From contig JAFWYE010000006.1 in NCBI GenBank assembly GCA_017517765.1, positions 186,001 to 250,000 of the forward strand: a DNA stretch of 64,000 bases, in the 5' to 3' direction. A program made the translations under genes and the position numbers. Shown piece after piece: positions 18,430 to 27,963 of the stretch. This DNA comes from Bacilli bacterium (lineage in GTDB: Bacteria > Bacillota_I > Bacilli_A > RFN20 > DUOF01). Each line of letters starts with the position of its first letter. Within the stretch, counting starts at the first letter, position 1. Under the pieces are notes generated by a model. The model had not been told where the DNA came from, made no database searches, and saw nothing but the letters and a program-made list of their open reading frames with translations.

Positions 18430-20886
18430 TTACACTATGTATGTATATACATTACTACTACCATCAAGAGTAGTATATGGCATGTATATATATAAATTTT
18501 TGTGTGCTCCAGAAATTTTAATGTTTCCTGGGTTACTCATATTTGCTCTAGTTAGATATTCTGCATTTGCATCTGATTCGAAAAATTCTTCTTCAGTAAA
18601 TATGTATTCATTAGTTCCATCCCAATAATACTTTACACTATAATCATGACCTGGTTCAACATTTTTGTCATCATATCCAATAATTGCATTATCAGAAACA
18701 AGATATGTTAGTGTTCCATATTTTACAGCATACCACGAATCAGCATTTGCATTGAATGAATTAGTTATGTTTTCCGCCAAAGTTTCAAGAGTCAATCCAT
18801 CTCCTATATATTCAGGATTTGTAGAAACATCAGACCAACCAGGCGAAGATGTTTTTCTAAAGTATCTATATAAATCTTCTATCTTAAATCCATAATCCGA
18901 GGCCTTTATTAATTCATTCGATCCTCTCTTATAAGCATCCGTCAAATCAATTTCAAGACCATCTTCTGGTTTGAGCGCACCCACATACGTTGAGTTTGTA
19001 GGAATACTATGTGTGGATAGTCCATCACATGAAGGAGTATCTGAGGTAGATACGCAATATCTAAATCCATTAATTAATTGCGCTGCACCAACCTTCACTT
19101 TTATTCCGTCCATAGTATTATTTACAAGTAAGTTATATATATTACCAATTTGAGTTAATCCCCAAGTAAATAACGTTTCTCTTATAAGTTGTGTGGTTGC
19201 TCTACCATGTAAATCGTCTACTTTGTTACGATCCACAAATAGTAGCAAACTAGGCGAACCATAGAAACCTCCAACTATATTTCTAACAACCGCAACTTCA
19301 CACTTATCAGCATAGTTATATTCAGTTGCCAATCCACCAATAAGAATAGATGCTAATCCATCCGCAACCGCAATACGAGAATTTTGAGTTAAACATCTTC
19401 CTAAGTTTTTTTCATAATATTCTTCTAATACAGGATCTAATGTTCCTTTTTTATACTTACTCAAATTTCCATCAACAGTTCCTTGCTTAAAAGCAACATA
19501 ATCAGCAAATGAACTAATTTTATAACTAAACATTGGAACGTTAACTTCTGCATCATTTAAAGCTGAAGTCATAATAGCACAATATTGATCTCCTGTAATA
19601 CCATTGGCATGTTCCAATTTTTCCCCAATTTTTTCATTAGCAAAAAAGCCAATTATACCTCCAATAATTCCACCAACAGCAGTTCCTATACCAGGGAATA
19701 TCATTGAACCAACAGCTGCACCAAGAGCTGCACCAGCAGCAACAGACATTAATGCTTCTAGCATTTTTTGAAGAAAGGCTTTAAATACATCACTTTTCAC
19801 AGCACAGTTATCATTAAATGAAGAAGCTGTATTAAATAACAACATTATATTTTCTATTGCACTATCAATAGCACCCGTTACACCTTGATTTTCTGCAACT
19901 GGGCCATTACCATTCATAGCATCTTCAGGAGATTCATAAGCATAGTTATTACCTATCTTTTCCTCTAAAAATCCCTCAGTAGTAATTAATAATAAATAAT
20001 CATCAAATGCTGAATATATACCTTTTCCTTCAACTAAATTAATCAATTCATTCAAAGAATTAATTTGAGTTAGTGTTCTTTTTGTTGCTTGAACTGTAGA
20101 ATCAGCTGTCGCATTAGCAACACTCACTCTTTCCTTAACGGCGTTAACCATATTACTATAATATTCATCGTATGAAATTGTAGGTTTAATAACATTATCA
20201 TGGTCGTGATTACTATTTGCGTCTAGCTTTCCTGTAGGGTCAAGAGATCTATCAGATACCATACCAGCATAATCTCCATTATGGAAAAATAACATCATCG
20301 CATTTCCAACCATACTTGAATATCCTTGACTTGCAATATCTCTAGCATATTGACAAAACTCAACATCACTACCAGTACCACAAGTATTTTTTATAACATT
20401 TTCACTATCATTAAAATCACTGTGCTCAGTCCCTTTTGTTGGAGCCAAGAATGTAAGCCAGTTGGGGTCTTCAGCACCATTTCCAAAATTCTTAAATGCA
20501 GAAGCAGAAGTGTAATACATCAAGACATTCTTATCACTAGCTGCCCCTGTGAAATTTGTAGCTTTCAAACCATGTTGGATAAGTAATTGTCCCATTGCAG
20601 AAGCACATCCTACCTGCTCATTAGTTTGGCAACCACCCTTATCATGATCATAGTTATACTGTAAATTATCAACCAAAACAGCAAAGTCTCTTTGAGCGCC
20701 TAAATATCCAATATATAATTCCTCACTCATTTCTCTATATGTAACATTAGCTGGGGATGTAGTTAGAGTAACAATAGCAGCAGGCGGCACAGCCTCACCA
20801 GCAGTTTCCTCAAAACATCCACTACACGTAATAAGAGTCACGGCGACAGTTAGCATCCACGTAATATGCTTAAAAATTTTATGCAT
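18430..20886 (-). CDS. Large surface lipoprotein with ten cysteines and a glycine-zipper segment
   Basis: I do not recognise the family. The 818-residue product has a lipoprotein signal: a hydrophobic run MLTVAVTLITCSGC with the lipid-accepting Cys at the end. The mature part holds ten further cysteines, including pairs GGCQ/VGCAS, NTCGT/EFCQY and RYCVS/PSCDG, an even number that suggests disulfides. Residues about 384-415 are a glycine-zipper-like hydrophobic stretch (AAGAALGAAVGS...GIIGGIIG) able to insert in a membrane. The longer frame opens at 20907, but ATG 20886 directly precedes the signal peptide and follows GTGGGAG. It sits between trmL and the SHOCT gene. Confidence 0.7.
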   Translation of the reverse strand: MHKIFKHITWMLTVAVTLITCSGCFEETAGEAVPPAAIVTLTTSPANVTYREMSEELYIGYLGAQRDFAVLVDNLQYNYDHDKGGCQTNEQVGCASAMGQLLIQHGLKATNFTGAASDKNVLMYYTSASAFKNFGNGAEDPNWLTFLAPTKGTEHSDFNDSENVIKNTCGTGSDVEFCQYARDIASQGYSSMVGNAMMLFFHNGDYAGMVSDRSLDPTGKLDANSNHDHDNVIKPTISYDEYYSNMVNAVKERVSVANATADSTVQATKRTLTQINSLNELINLVEGKGIYSAFDDYLLLITTEGFLEEKIGNNYAYESPEDAMNGNGPVAENQGVTGAIDSAIENIMLLFNTASSFNDNCAVKSDVFKAFLQKMLEALMSVAAGAALGAAVGSMIFPGIGTAVGGIIGGIIGFFANEKIGEKLEHANGITGDQYCAIMTSALNDAEVNVPMFSYKISSFADYVAFKQGTVDGNLSKYKKGTLDPVLEEYYEKNLGRCLTQNSRIAVADGLASILIGGLATEYNYADKCEVAVVRNIVGGFYGSPSLLLFVDRNKVDDLHGRATTQLIRETLFTWGLTQIGNIYNLLVNNTMDGIKVKVGAAQLINGFRYCVSTSDTPSCDGLSTHSIPTNSTYVGALKPEDGLEIDLTDAYKRGSNELIKASDYGFKIEDLYRYFRKTSSPGWSDVSTNPEYIGDGLTLETLAENITNSFNANADSWYAVKYGTLTYLVSDNAIIGYDDKNVEPGHDYSVKYYWDGTNEYIFTEEEFFESDANAEYLTRANMSNPGNIKISGAHKNLYIYMPYTTLDGSSNVYTYIV

Positions 20887-20950
20887 ACATCTCACACTCC
20901 CACTCATATACCATAATTTTACTATTAATTGAATTAATATTCAATAACTA

Positions 20951-21475
20951 TCAGCCATCATTGTTGACTCTTAGCAAAAAATCTTCACCCTTAATTACTT
21001 CTTTTCTAGACAAACTAATATAATCTTGTTGTCTCAATATTTCATATGTAACAATAGCAACACAATTAGAAAGATTTAAACTTCTTGCATCTTCTACCAT
21101 GGGTAAACGATAGCATCTTGATAAGTCACTTTTCAAAATTTTCTTAGGAATACCCGTACTCTCTTTTCCAAACATAACGTATATGTCACTATTAAAATCC
21201 GAAAAATCACCTTCACTAGGTGCTTTAAAGCCATATCTAGTAATAAAATGAATTGTTGGGTTATTATTCTTTTGTAAAAATTCTTCATAATTTTCATAGT
21301 ATGAAAATTCAAAACCTATTAAATAATCCATTCCCGCCCTTTGAAGCCCTTTATCGTCAATTTGATATGTTAGTGGCCCAATTATATGCAATTTGGACCC
21401 AGTTGCCTTACAAGTTCTCATAATATTACCAGTGTTCATAGGCTTTTCTGGCTGAAATAATACTATATGAATCAT
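20951..21475 (-). CDS. trmL: tRNA (cytidine/uridine-34-2'-O)-methyltransferase
   Basis: TrmL is a SPOUT (trefoil-knot) enzyme that methylates the wobble ribose of leucine tRNAs. The 174-residue protein is a minimal SpoU-family member: IVLFQPEKPMNTGNIMRTC (motif 1, Asn-x-Gly-Asn-x-x-Arg), YVMFGKESTGIPKKIL (motif 2) and YRLPMVEDARSLNLSNCVAI (motif 3). Length and motifs match YfiC/TrmL. AGGTGAAGTT precedes the ATG. Confidence 0.93.
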   Translation of the reverse strand: MIHIVLFQPEKPMNTGNIMRTCKATGSKLHIIGPLTYQIDDKGLQRAGMDYLIGFEFSYYENYEEFLQKNNNPTIHFITRYGFKAPSEGDFSDFNSDIYVMFGKESTGIPKKILKSDLSRCYRLPMVEDARSLNLSNCVAIVTYEILRQQDYISLSRKEVIKGEDFLLRVNNDG

Positions 21476-21534
21476 AACTTCACCTCATTAAAATAATAAT
21501 ACTTTTTCAAGTATTTGTCCTTATAAAAATAAAA

Positions 21535-21554
21535 AAGATGAGTAAACTCATCTT
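21535..21554 (-). terminator. Terminator after the cwlJ-like gene
   Basis: Minus-strand stem AAGATGAG / CTCATCTT with loop TTTA, followed by TTTTATTTTT, starts at the stop codon of the upstream gene. Confidence 0.85.
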
Positions 21555-21972
21555 ATAAACCACACCCAATCAGTTTATCCGGATTATAAAAACAATGATT
21601 CTTGTATCTTCCAGATAATTTACCCCAAAATCTATTCTTACAATTTTTACTCTTTCCTGGATTTTGAAAGTATAGGGCATTAACTGCAGGTTTTCCTCTC
21701 CAATAATTCAAGCCTTTTTTCGCTAGTCCTTTAATTTTTGAATTAACTGGAGCATTGAATAATTTTGTATTTACACCTTCAAAATTGCCTTTTTGGTATA
21801 CCATTTTATTAACACTTGTAATATTTTTAAAAGGCATACATTTGTAGACTATTCTATTCACTCCAGTATTTGCCACCAAAAGCATTCCCGTATTTCCTTC
21901 TCCTAATGCCTCACTTTTTATAAGACGCCCCAAAGTTGTAACATCTTTTGAATTATATTTTACTCTTGCCAT
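21553..21972 (-). CDS. cwlJ: CwlJ/SleB-like spore cortex-lytic hydrolase
   Basis: The 139-residue protein consists of the Hydrolase_2 domain alone. It shows LGRLIKSEALGEG (family catalytic Glu), MLLVANTGVNRI and a C-terminal ALYFQNPGKSKNC...KNHCFYNP, typical of CwlJ. Like B. subtilis CwlJ (142 residues) it has no signal peptide, in contrast to SleB. In B. subtilis CwlJ is deposited in the coat and degrades cortex peptidoglycan during Ca-dipicolinate-triggered germination; that role is inferred here. The usual partner gene gerQ is not in the window. AGGTGA lies 6 bases before the ATG. Confidence 0.85.
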   Translation of the reverse strand: MARVKYNSKDVTTLGRLIKSEALGEGNTGMLLVANTGVNRIVYKCMPFKNITSVNKMVYQKGNFEGVNTKLFNAPVNSKIKGLAKKGLNYWRGKPAVNALYFQNPGKSKNCKNRFWGKLSGRYKNHCFYNPDKLIGCGL

Positions 21973-22023
21973 TATATATCACCTAACATATTTATATGCA
22001 ACTATTTTAAAAGTGCAAAAAAA

Positions 22024-22041
22024 AGAGGACCGAAGTCCTCT
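22024..22041 (-). terminator. Terminator with UUCG tetraloop
   Basis: On the minus strand the stem AGAGGAC / GTCCTCT encloses TTCG and is followed by eight T residues. It ends the 22061-23296 transcript. Confidence 0.92.
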
Positions 22042-22060
22042 CTAAAATGTTTAAAATGTA

Positions 22061-23296
22061 TTATCTACTGCCTGATTTTGGCTTTGTCTTTTTAGGCTCT
22101 TCTTCTGTTAATCTAGTATATGCAGCAACACCTTCAACTGCACGCTTTCTATCATCTTCAGTAACCACTTTCTTAGCTTCTGTAGATCTTCTTCCCTTTG
22201 TAGCAAAGTCTTGGAAGATTGCTCTTTCTTCTGGGCTTAAAGAATTGTTATTATCTGCAGCTTCTGCTTGTGCAGCTTTCTTAGCAGCTCTGAATGCTCT
22301 TTCTTCTAGATTAGTAATTTTCTTTTCCATAGCAACTTTTTCAGCTAATTCTTTTTGTTGAGCTGGAGTTGGATTTTCAATAGCAGACAACTTTCTAATA
22401 TCAGCTCTTAATGCTTTCATTTCAGCATTATAAATTTGTTGTAATGCCAACCATTCTCTAGCACTTAAATTTGCACCAAAGATGCTCTTAGACATAATTC
22501 TCTTGTAAGTTTGCTCAGGAGTTTCTTCTTGAGTAGTAATTTCTTCCTCATTTTCTATTGTTTCTTCGTGTTCTTCCTCTTCTATTCGAGTTCTTCTTCT
22601 GAAGATATTTCTAAAGAAACCAATAACTCCAGTTCTTTCTTGTTGAGTAACATTTGTTCTACCGTTCTTAGCAGCAAATTCTAAACGTTCTCTTAATTCA
22701 TCTTTATTATTCTTATTGTATTTCTTTCCTAATCTATTAATAAACTTCTTAAGTTTAGGATTATCCAAAGCTTTAGCAAGCGTTTGTTGTTGTTCTGGAG
22801 TTAAAGTATGGTTCTTACCTCTCTTTAATTCTTTTGCAAGTTTTCTAACTAGTGCCTTTTGATTCAATAATTCCTTATATTTTGGATTAACTGCTCTAAC
22901 AATTGCAGCAACACCTGCTGTAGCAGCACCAATACCAAGAACTGCTAAACCAACACCACCAGCTGTTATTGTAGCTGCAGCAAATGAAAATGCTTGTGCT
23001 GTAGCAAGCGGCAATGTACTTCCTGCAACAATAGTAGCAAGAGCATGAGCAACACCTGCACCAGCAATTGCACCTAATCCGATTCGAGTACCTGATCTAA
23101 AGAAACCACCCATTCTACTCCATAAACTAGGATTTTTAAGTGTTGGATATACCACTTCAACTTTTGGTTGTGGTGGTGGAGCAACACCTATAGTCCCTGT
23201 TTCTGAATGATACTCTTCTTCTACTACTGTCCTTTTTCTATTAGTTCTGCTGACTTGATTAGAACGCTTTTCGTTCTTAGTAACCTTCTTAGCCAT
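22061..23296 (-). CDS. Charged protein with central hydrophobic hairpin, unknown function
   Basis: This 411-residue protein is unknown to me. The N-terminal 60 residues are basic and acidic, with APPPQPK. Residues about 72-135 form an Ala/Gly-rich hydrophobic region with two helices (IGLGAIAGAGVAHALATIVAG and a second run). After that come basic helices, an acidic stretch EEEEHEETIENEEEITTQEE, and a long alpha-helical or coiled-coil region rich in Ala, Glu and Lys. No catalytic motif is visible. The frame opens with GTG at 23305, but ATG 23296 fits the GAGAGGA site. It is a single gene with its own promoter and terminator. Confidence 0.65.
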   Translation of the reverse strand: MAKKVTKNEKRSNQVSRTNRKRTVVEEEYHSETGTIGVAPPPQPKVEVVYPTLKNPSLWSRMGGFFRSGTRIGLGAIAGAGVAHALATIVAGSTLPLATAQAFSFAAATITAGGVGLAVLGIGAATAGVAAIVRAVNPKYKELLNQKALVRKLAKELKRGKNHTLTPEQQQTLAKALDNPKLKKFINRLGKKYNKNNKDELRERLEFAAKNGRTNVTQQERTGVIGFFRNIFRRRTRIEEEEHEETIENEEEITTQEETPEQTYKRIMSKSIFGANLSAREWLALQQIYNAEMKALRADIRKLSAIENPTPAQQKELAEKVAMEKKITNLEERAFRAAKKAAQAEAADNNNSLSPEERAIFQDFATKGRRSTEAKKVVTEDDRKRAVEGVAAYTRLTEEEPKKTKPKSGSR

Positions 23297-23326
23297 TTTA
23301 AACACATCCTCTCATACGACACCTAT

Positions 23327-23355
23327 ATTCTAACAATAAACAAGCTGACTTTCAA
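23327..23355 (-). promoter_or_regulatory. Sigma-A promoter of the 22061-23296 gene
   Basis: On the minus strand TTGAAA (23350-23355), a 17-base spacer and TAGAAT (23327-23332). The predicted start near 23320 is just upstream of GAGAGGA (23307-23313). Confidence 0.65.
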
Positions 23356-23496
23356 GTTTTTTTTGATTTTACTCACAATCCTGACATTAATTTTGTGTAA
23401 AACTTTTTAATAAACCCTTTTTTTCAATTCTATATTGACTTTTCTTTAATTAAATTATTTCAAACTTTTTCCACAATCTATGTAAAAAAATATTTT

Positions 23497-23934
23497 TTAT
23501 AACTCTAAAGTCAAAGTAAATGGGCCATGATTTGTTAAACTAACTATCATTTCTTCACCAAATACTCCATCTTTTACGACTAAATCACATTTCCTTAATT
23601 CTTCATTAAATGCGTTATAAAGTTCTATTGCCATATCTCTAGGTGCTGCATGAAAGAAATCTGGCCTATTTGTTCCTGCAGTATTAGCGCACAAAGTAAA
23701 CTGAGATATTGATAAAATTTCTCCACCAACTGCATAAATATTTAAATTTGTTTTACCATTTTCATCTTTAAAAACCCTTAATTTAGAAATCTTTATAGCC
23801 ATCTCTTTTACTTTTTCAAGTGTGTCTTCCTTATTTATTCCAACAAGTAAAAGGTATCCTTTTCCTATTTCATTGTGTAAGTTTCCCTCAACTTCTACCT
23901 TTGCATTATCTACAACTTGTAAAACAACTTTCAT
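23497..23934 (-). CDS. dtd: D-aminoacyl-tRNA deacylase
   Basis: Dtd removes D-amino acids (and glycine from tRNA-Ala) mischarged on tRNA. The 145-residue length is standard. Both active-site motifs are present: ILSISQFTLCA (SQFTL) and SLTNHGPFTLTLE (NxGPxT). AAGGAATG precedes the ATG. The gene is divergent from rarA with a 78-base gap. In many Bacilli dtd follows relA; here it stands alone. Confidence 0.96.
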   Translation of the reverse strand: MKVVLQVVDNAKVEVEGNLHNEIGKGYLLLVGINKEDTLEKVKEMAIKISKLRVFKDENGKTNLNIYAVGGEILSISQFTLCANTAGTNRPDFFHAAPRDMAIELYNAFNEELRKCDLVVKDGVFGEEMIVSLTNHGPFTLTLEL

Positions 23935-23962
23935 TTACATCATTCCTTTTTTTATATAACTC

Positions 23963-23991
23963 TTACAATATTAACATATCTAAGTTATAAT
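23963..23991 (+). promoter_or_regulatory. Sigma-A promoter of rarA
   Basis: TTACAA (23963-23968), a 17-base spacer and TATAAT (23986-23991). The predicted start near 23998 coincides with the ribosome-binding site AAGGAAG (23997-24003), so the leader would be only about 15 bases. Confidence 0.65.
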
Positions 23992-24012
23992 GTAAAAAGG
24001 AAGTGATACTAA

Positions 24013-25269
24013 ATGAATAATGAACCTTTAGCATATAGATTAAGGCCAACCACTCTAGATGAAGTGTATGGCCAAGATCATTTAACTAAGGAAAATGGAT
24101 TTATAAAAAAATGTGTGGATTCAAAATCTATATTTTCAATGATACTTTATGGCAATCCTGGTTGTGGTAAAACAACAATTGCTACAGTTGTCGCTAATTC
24201 TCTTGGCTTGCATTATAGATTTCTTAATGCAACAACTGGCAACAAAAAAGATATGGAGATTATAATTGAAGAAGCAAAAATGTATGGACATTTATTAGTA
24301 ATAATAGATGAAGTACATCGCTTACACAAAGATAAGCAAGATTTCTTACTTTCATATTTAGAGAGTGGACTTATTACTTTAATTGGAGCTACAACAAGTA
24401 ACCCCTATCACTCTATTAATCCTGCCATTAGATCAAGATGTCATATATTAAAACTAAATGATTTAACTGCAAAAGATATAGAGAACGCCCTTTACAATGC
24501 TTTAAGTAGTGAAAAAGGATTAAATAATGTATATAAGTGCGAGGATAAAGTTATTGAAACTCTAGCAAAATTAAGCAATGGAGATGTAAGATTTGCTCTT
24601 AACAACTTAGAACTTTTAGCCCTTACCTCTAATGATAATCTAATAACAATAAATGACTTAAAAGAAAAAGTTCATGGAGGAAACCTAATATTTGATAAAG
24701 GCGAAGATGGTTACTATAACTCATTAAGTGCATTTCAAAAATCTATAAGAGGTAGTGATGTAAATGCTAGTTTATATTATTTAGCTAGACTTATAGAGGC
24801 TGGAGATTTAGAAAGTATCGCAAGAAGATTATTAGTTACAGCTTATGAAGATGTTGGTTTTGGAAATCCTAATGCAGTTGATAGGGCATATCATGCAATT
24901 GAAACAGCTAGAATGGTAGGATTCCCTGAAGCTAGAATTCCTTTAGCATTTGCAGTTATTGATCTAGCATTATCTCCCAAAAGTAAAAGTGCAGAAGCAA
25001 GTATAGATAATGCAATTGCAAAATATAATGAGCACCCATTAGATGTTCCTAAATATCTGCAATTAACTCCGGAAAACAAAAATGAATCTTATCCATATGA
25101 TAGAAGCGACGTATGGAAAAAATTAGGATATTTGCCTAGACAATTAAGAAATGAAAAATTTTATGATTTTTGTTTAAATAGCAACTATGAAAAAGCTCTT
25201 GTAGAAAACTATAAAAACTTAGAAAAAACCCCAAGGGAATATGATCTTAAAAAATTATTAGAAAAATAG
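24013..25269 (+). CDS. rarA: Replication-associated recombination protein A (AAA+ ATPase)
   Basis: RarA/MgsA is an AAA+ ATPase related to clamp loaders that acts at stalled replication forks. The 418-residue protein begins with PLAYRLRPTTLDEVYGQDHL, followed by Walker A GNPGCGKTTIA (residues 47-57), Walker B LVIIDEVHRLHK, sensor 1 LIGATTSNP and the C-terminal MgsA region AYEDVGFGNPNAVDRAYHAI. The length is normal. It is monocistronic with a shared terminator downstream. Confidence 0.95.
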   Translation: MNNEPLAYRLRPTTLDEVYGQDHLTKENGFIKKCVDSKSIFSMILYGNPGCGKTTIATVVANSLGLHYRFLNATTGNKKDMEIIIEEAKMYGHLLVIIDEVHRLHKDKQDFLLSYLESGLITLIGATTSNPYHSINPAIRSRCHILKLNDLTAKDIENALYNALSSEKGLNNVYKCEDKVIETLAKLSNGDVRFALNNLELLALTSNDNLITINDLKEKVHGGNLIFDKGEDGYYNSLSAFQKSIRGSDVNASLYYLARLIEAGDLESIARRLLVTAYEDVGFGNPNAVDRAYHAIETARMVGFPEARIPLAFAVIDLALSPKSKSAEASIDNAIAKYNEHPLDVPKYLQLTPENKNESYPYDRSDVWKKLGYLPRQLRNEKFYDFCLNSNYEKALVENYKNLEKTPREYDLKKLLEK

Positions 25270-25290
25270 AGGCATCTGCCTCTTTTTTAT
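25268..25290. terminator. Bidirectional terminator between rarA and spoVAF
   Basis: AGAGGCA / TGCCTCT arms are flanked by A-rich and T-rich runs on each side, so it can end both convergent transcripts. Confidence 0.82.
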
Positions 25291-26630
25291 TTACTAATTC
25301 CCCTAAATAATACCTTATATAGTTCCTTGCAATCTAAAGGAAAAACTGGATATAGATATGGTACATCAAATAATTTTATATTTGCTAGATACAATACTAG
25401 TAAATATAGTCCAATAATAAAACCACTGCCTCCAAATAACCCTACCATCAAAATAAAAAACATTTTCACCATTTTATTTGCTAGTGATAGTTCATAAGAA
25501 GGAGTTGCAAAACCGCCTATTGATGAGATTGATGAAAACAAAAGCACTTCGCTAGCAAACCACCCAATTTCCACCGCCATTTGTCCTAAAATTAATGTGG
25601 CAATAAGTCCCATTGCACTAGTTAATTGATTAGGTGTATGAATGGTGGCAATTCTTAATATTTCTATAGTTAGTTCTACAAGAAGTATTTGAACAAGTAC
25701 TGGAATATTATTTGGTGTATCAATTTTAACAAAAATGTTACTTATAAAGTTATCATTGTTTAATGTAAGCATCCAAATGGGTACTAAAAAAATAGATATT
25801 AATATAGCAAAATATCTTATAAGTCTTATAAAAGTTCCTACTAAACTCACTTGTCTATATTCCTCGATATGTTTTGTATGTTCAAATATAGTGGTAGGAA
25901 CAATGATAACACTACTTGATGTATCTACAACTATCGCAATATGTCCTTTTAATAATTGTGCACTAATTACATCTGGCCTTTCACTATATCTAACTAAGGG
26001 AAACGGATTAAGTCCTTGATGAAATAAAGTCTCTTCCAGTTTTCTATCTGACATTGTTAAATTGTCTACTTTAATGTTTTCAATAGCTTTTTCAATTCTT
26101 TTTAACATTGACTCATTAACCTTGTTAGTAAGTGCACAAATAACCACATCACATTTACTACTTTCACCCACACTATAAATTTTTGAGTAAAAATATTCAC
26201 TTTTAATACGCCTTCTTATAAGAGCAATATTTACTATAATGTTTTCGGTAAATCCATCTTTACTTCCTCTTATAGTTCTTTCTGTATCTGGTTCACTAAC
26301 ACCTCTTGAAGGATAACTTCTGGTCTCTACAATATACATATTATTTAAATAAATAATTACACTCATACCACTACTTATAGAAATAAATGCTTTATCAATA
26401 TCATTACATAGTGTTATACTTCCATTTAATATTTGCTTTTCTAATTCATCATGAGTCAAATTAATAAAAGAATATGTTAGTTCAAATACACTTTTAGAAT
26501 CTGCTAAAGATGATAAAAAATAAATTATAGCATTCCTATTTATTCCAATTTCTTTTCTTACTACATCAAAATTAGTATCAGCATTAAGTAAATAATATAA
26601 TTTACTATCATAATAATTTAGAAAGTTCAT
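25287..26630 (-). CDS. spoVAF: GerA-family spore protein SpoVAF
   Basis: The 447-residue protein is a GerA-type A subunit: an N-terminal soluble half with DIDKAFISISSGMSVIIYL, ETRSYPSRGVSEPDTERTIRGSKDGFTE and YSERPDVISAQLL, then about five membrane helices in the C-terminal half. PSRGVSEPDTE..RG...GF is the GerA hallmark. Its position at the end of the spoVA operon identifies it as SpoVAF rather than a nutrient receptor. In B. subtilis SpoVAF forms an ion-release channel with FigP that speeds germination. It overlaps spoVAE by ATGA. No B or C subunit genes are nearby. Confidence 0.9.
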   Translation of the reverse strand: MNFLNYYDSKLYYLLNADTNFDVVRKEIGINRNAIIYFLSSLADSKSVFELTYSFINLTHDELEKQILNGSITLCNDIDKAFISISSGMSVIIYLNNMYIVETRSYPSRGVSEPDTERTIRGSKDGFTENIIVNIALIRRRIKSEYFYSKIYSVGESSKCDVVICALTNKVNESMLKRIEKAIENIKVDNLTMSDRKLEETLFHQGLNPFPLVRYSERPDVISAQLLKGHIAIVVDTSSSVIIVPTTIFEHTKHIEEYRQVSLVGTFIRLIRYFAILISIFLVPIWMLTLNNDNFISNIFVKIDTPNNIPVLVQILLVELTIEILRIATIHTPNQLTSAMGLIATLILGQMAVEIGWFASEVLLFSSISSIGGFATPSYELSLANKMVKMFFILMVGLFGGSGFIIGLYLLVLYLANIKLFDVPYLYPVFPLDCKELYKVLFRGISK

Positions 26631-26977
26631 GATTTAGGCTTGAATATTATTGCAATCAAAAAAGCAAATAAAATAGCACTAGTAATTCCTATGCTTGTCA
26701 TATTAAATAAACCAGCTGCAATTCCAAGAACACCTTTTTCACTTACACTTTCCATACCAGCATGCATAAGAGAATGCCCAAAACTAGTGATAGGTAAACT
26801 AGCACCAACTTTAGATACTTTTAATAAAACATCATATATACCAAATGAATCCAATAATGCTCCAGTTACAACAAATAAAGAAGTAATATGTCCAGGAGTC
26901 AACTTAGTATTATCATATAATAATTGCCCAACAATACAAATTCCCCCACACACTAACATAGATAAAATATAACTCAT
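26627..26977 (-). CDS. spoVAE: Stage V sporulation protein AE (SpoVAEb type)
   Basis: This small integral membrane protein (116 residues, four helices) belongs to the SpoVAC/SpoVAE family. GHSLMHAGMESVSEKGVLGIAAGLF is the shared motif, with paralogous SGFSNSLTSAALESRAEGLIYGIG in SpoVAC. It forms part of the dipicolinic-acid channel in the spore inner membrane. The frame opens with TTG, but ATG 26977 overlaps the spoVAD stop (ATGA) and follows GGAGGTG, so that is the start. Confidence 0.93.
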   Translation of the reverse strand: MSYILSMLVCGGICIVGQLLYDNTKLTPGHITSLFVVTGALLDSFGIYDVLLKVSKVGASLPITSFGHSLMHAGMESVSEKGVLGIAAGLFNMTSIGITSAILFAFLIAIIFKPKS

Positions 26978-27963
26978 CAATACACCTCCAAAGAAATAGC
27001 ATGTGCTATTGAAGGAATTGTTTCTTTTTGTCCTATACTAGTAGTAGACAAAAGAGCACCTGTAGAAACAATTAAAACCTTTTTATATTCCCTTTTTAAA
27101 AGTTTTTCTTTAACATATCCCAAGGTAACTAATGCACTACAAGCGCATCCACTTCCTCCTGCAAAAACTTTTTGATTTTCTCTATCATATATAATAAGAC
27201 CACAATCATCATAATTATCTAATTCTATATTATCCCTTTTAAATAAATTCAAAAGTGTTTTTTTGCCATAATAAGAAAGATCACCAGTTAATATTAAATC
27301 ATAATATGTATGATCAATGTTCATATCCTTAAAATGAGTTTTAATAGTATCATAAGCACTAATTGCCATAATATTTCCCATATCACTGGCATCTTTCAAA
27401 CCACTATCTATTACTCTCCCAATAGTAAAAGAAGTAACTTTTATATCTCTTATACTATTTGTTAAAATTGCACAAGATGCCCCAGTTACTGTGTATGTGG
27501 TTGTTTCTTTTTTTTGTACCCCATATTCTAATGGATATCTAAATTGTCTCTCTGCAGTAGCATTACTTGAAGAGGTAAATGCAATGGCATTATTAACATA
27601 ATTTGATTCTATATAGCTAGCTGCTAGTCCTAAAGTAAGAGCAAAACTTGAGCAAGCAGAAAATGTTCCTACAAATGGAATATTATATAAAGAAGAGATA
27701 TAACTAGAACTAGTTATTTGATTTAATAAATCTCCTCCAAACATGATTCCAATATCTTTTTCTTTATAATCACTTTTTTTAAAAGTAAATGAGAATGCAT
27801 CTTTTAATAAATGAAGTTCCCCTTTTTCATACGTTCTTTCATTGCAATATAAATCATCATATAAAATATCAAAACAGTTAGCTAATGGTCCTTCCTTTTC
27901 CATTTTAGATCCAACAATTGAACTACTATCTAAATATACACTATTAAACTTAATTGTAGGCAT
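26977..27963 (-). CDS. spoVAD: Stage V sporulation protein AD
   Basis: SpoVAD is the soluble, thiolase-fold component that binds dipicolinic acid and works with the SpoVA channel during spore loading and germination. The 328-residue protein contains GIMFGGDLLNQITSSSY, TFSACSSFALTLGLAASY, AFTSSSNATAERQFRYPLEYGVQK and GSGCACSALVTLGY, typical of the family. The start overlaps the spoVAC stop by one base (TAATG), behind GGAGGTG. Confidence 0.96.
   Translation of the reverse strand: MPTIKFNSVYLDSSSIVGSKMEKEGPLANCFDILYDDLYCNERTYEKGELHLLKDAFSFTFKKSDYKEKDIGIMFGGDLLNQITSSSYISSLYNIPFVGTFSACSSFALTLGLAASYIESNYVNNAIAFTSSSNATAERQFRYPLEYGVQKKETTTYTVTGASCAILTNSIRDIKVTSFTIGRVIDSGLKDASDMGNIMAISAYDTIKTHFKDMNIDHTYYDLILTGDLSYYGKKTLLNLFKRDNIELDNYDDCGLIIYDRENQKVFAGGSGCACSALVTLGYVKEKLLKREYKKVLIVSTGALLSTTSIGQKETIPSIAHAISLEVY

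Noticed and set aside
21973-22020. Sigma-E-like -10 (CATATAAA) before the cwlJ-like gene
   Set aside because: The -10 is close to consensus, but no matching -35 lies at the correct distance, and the upstream part is the neighbour's terminator.
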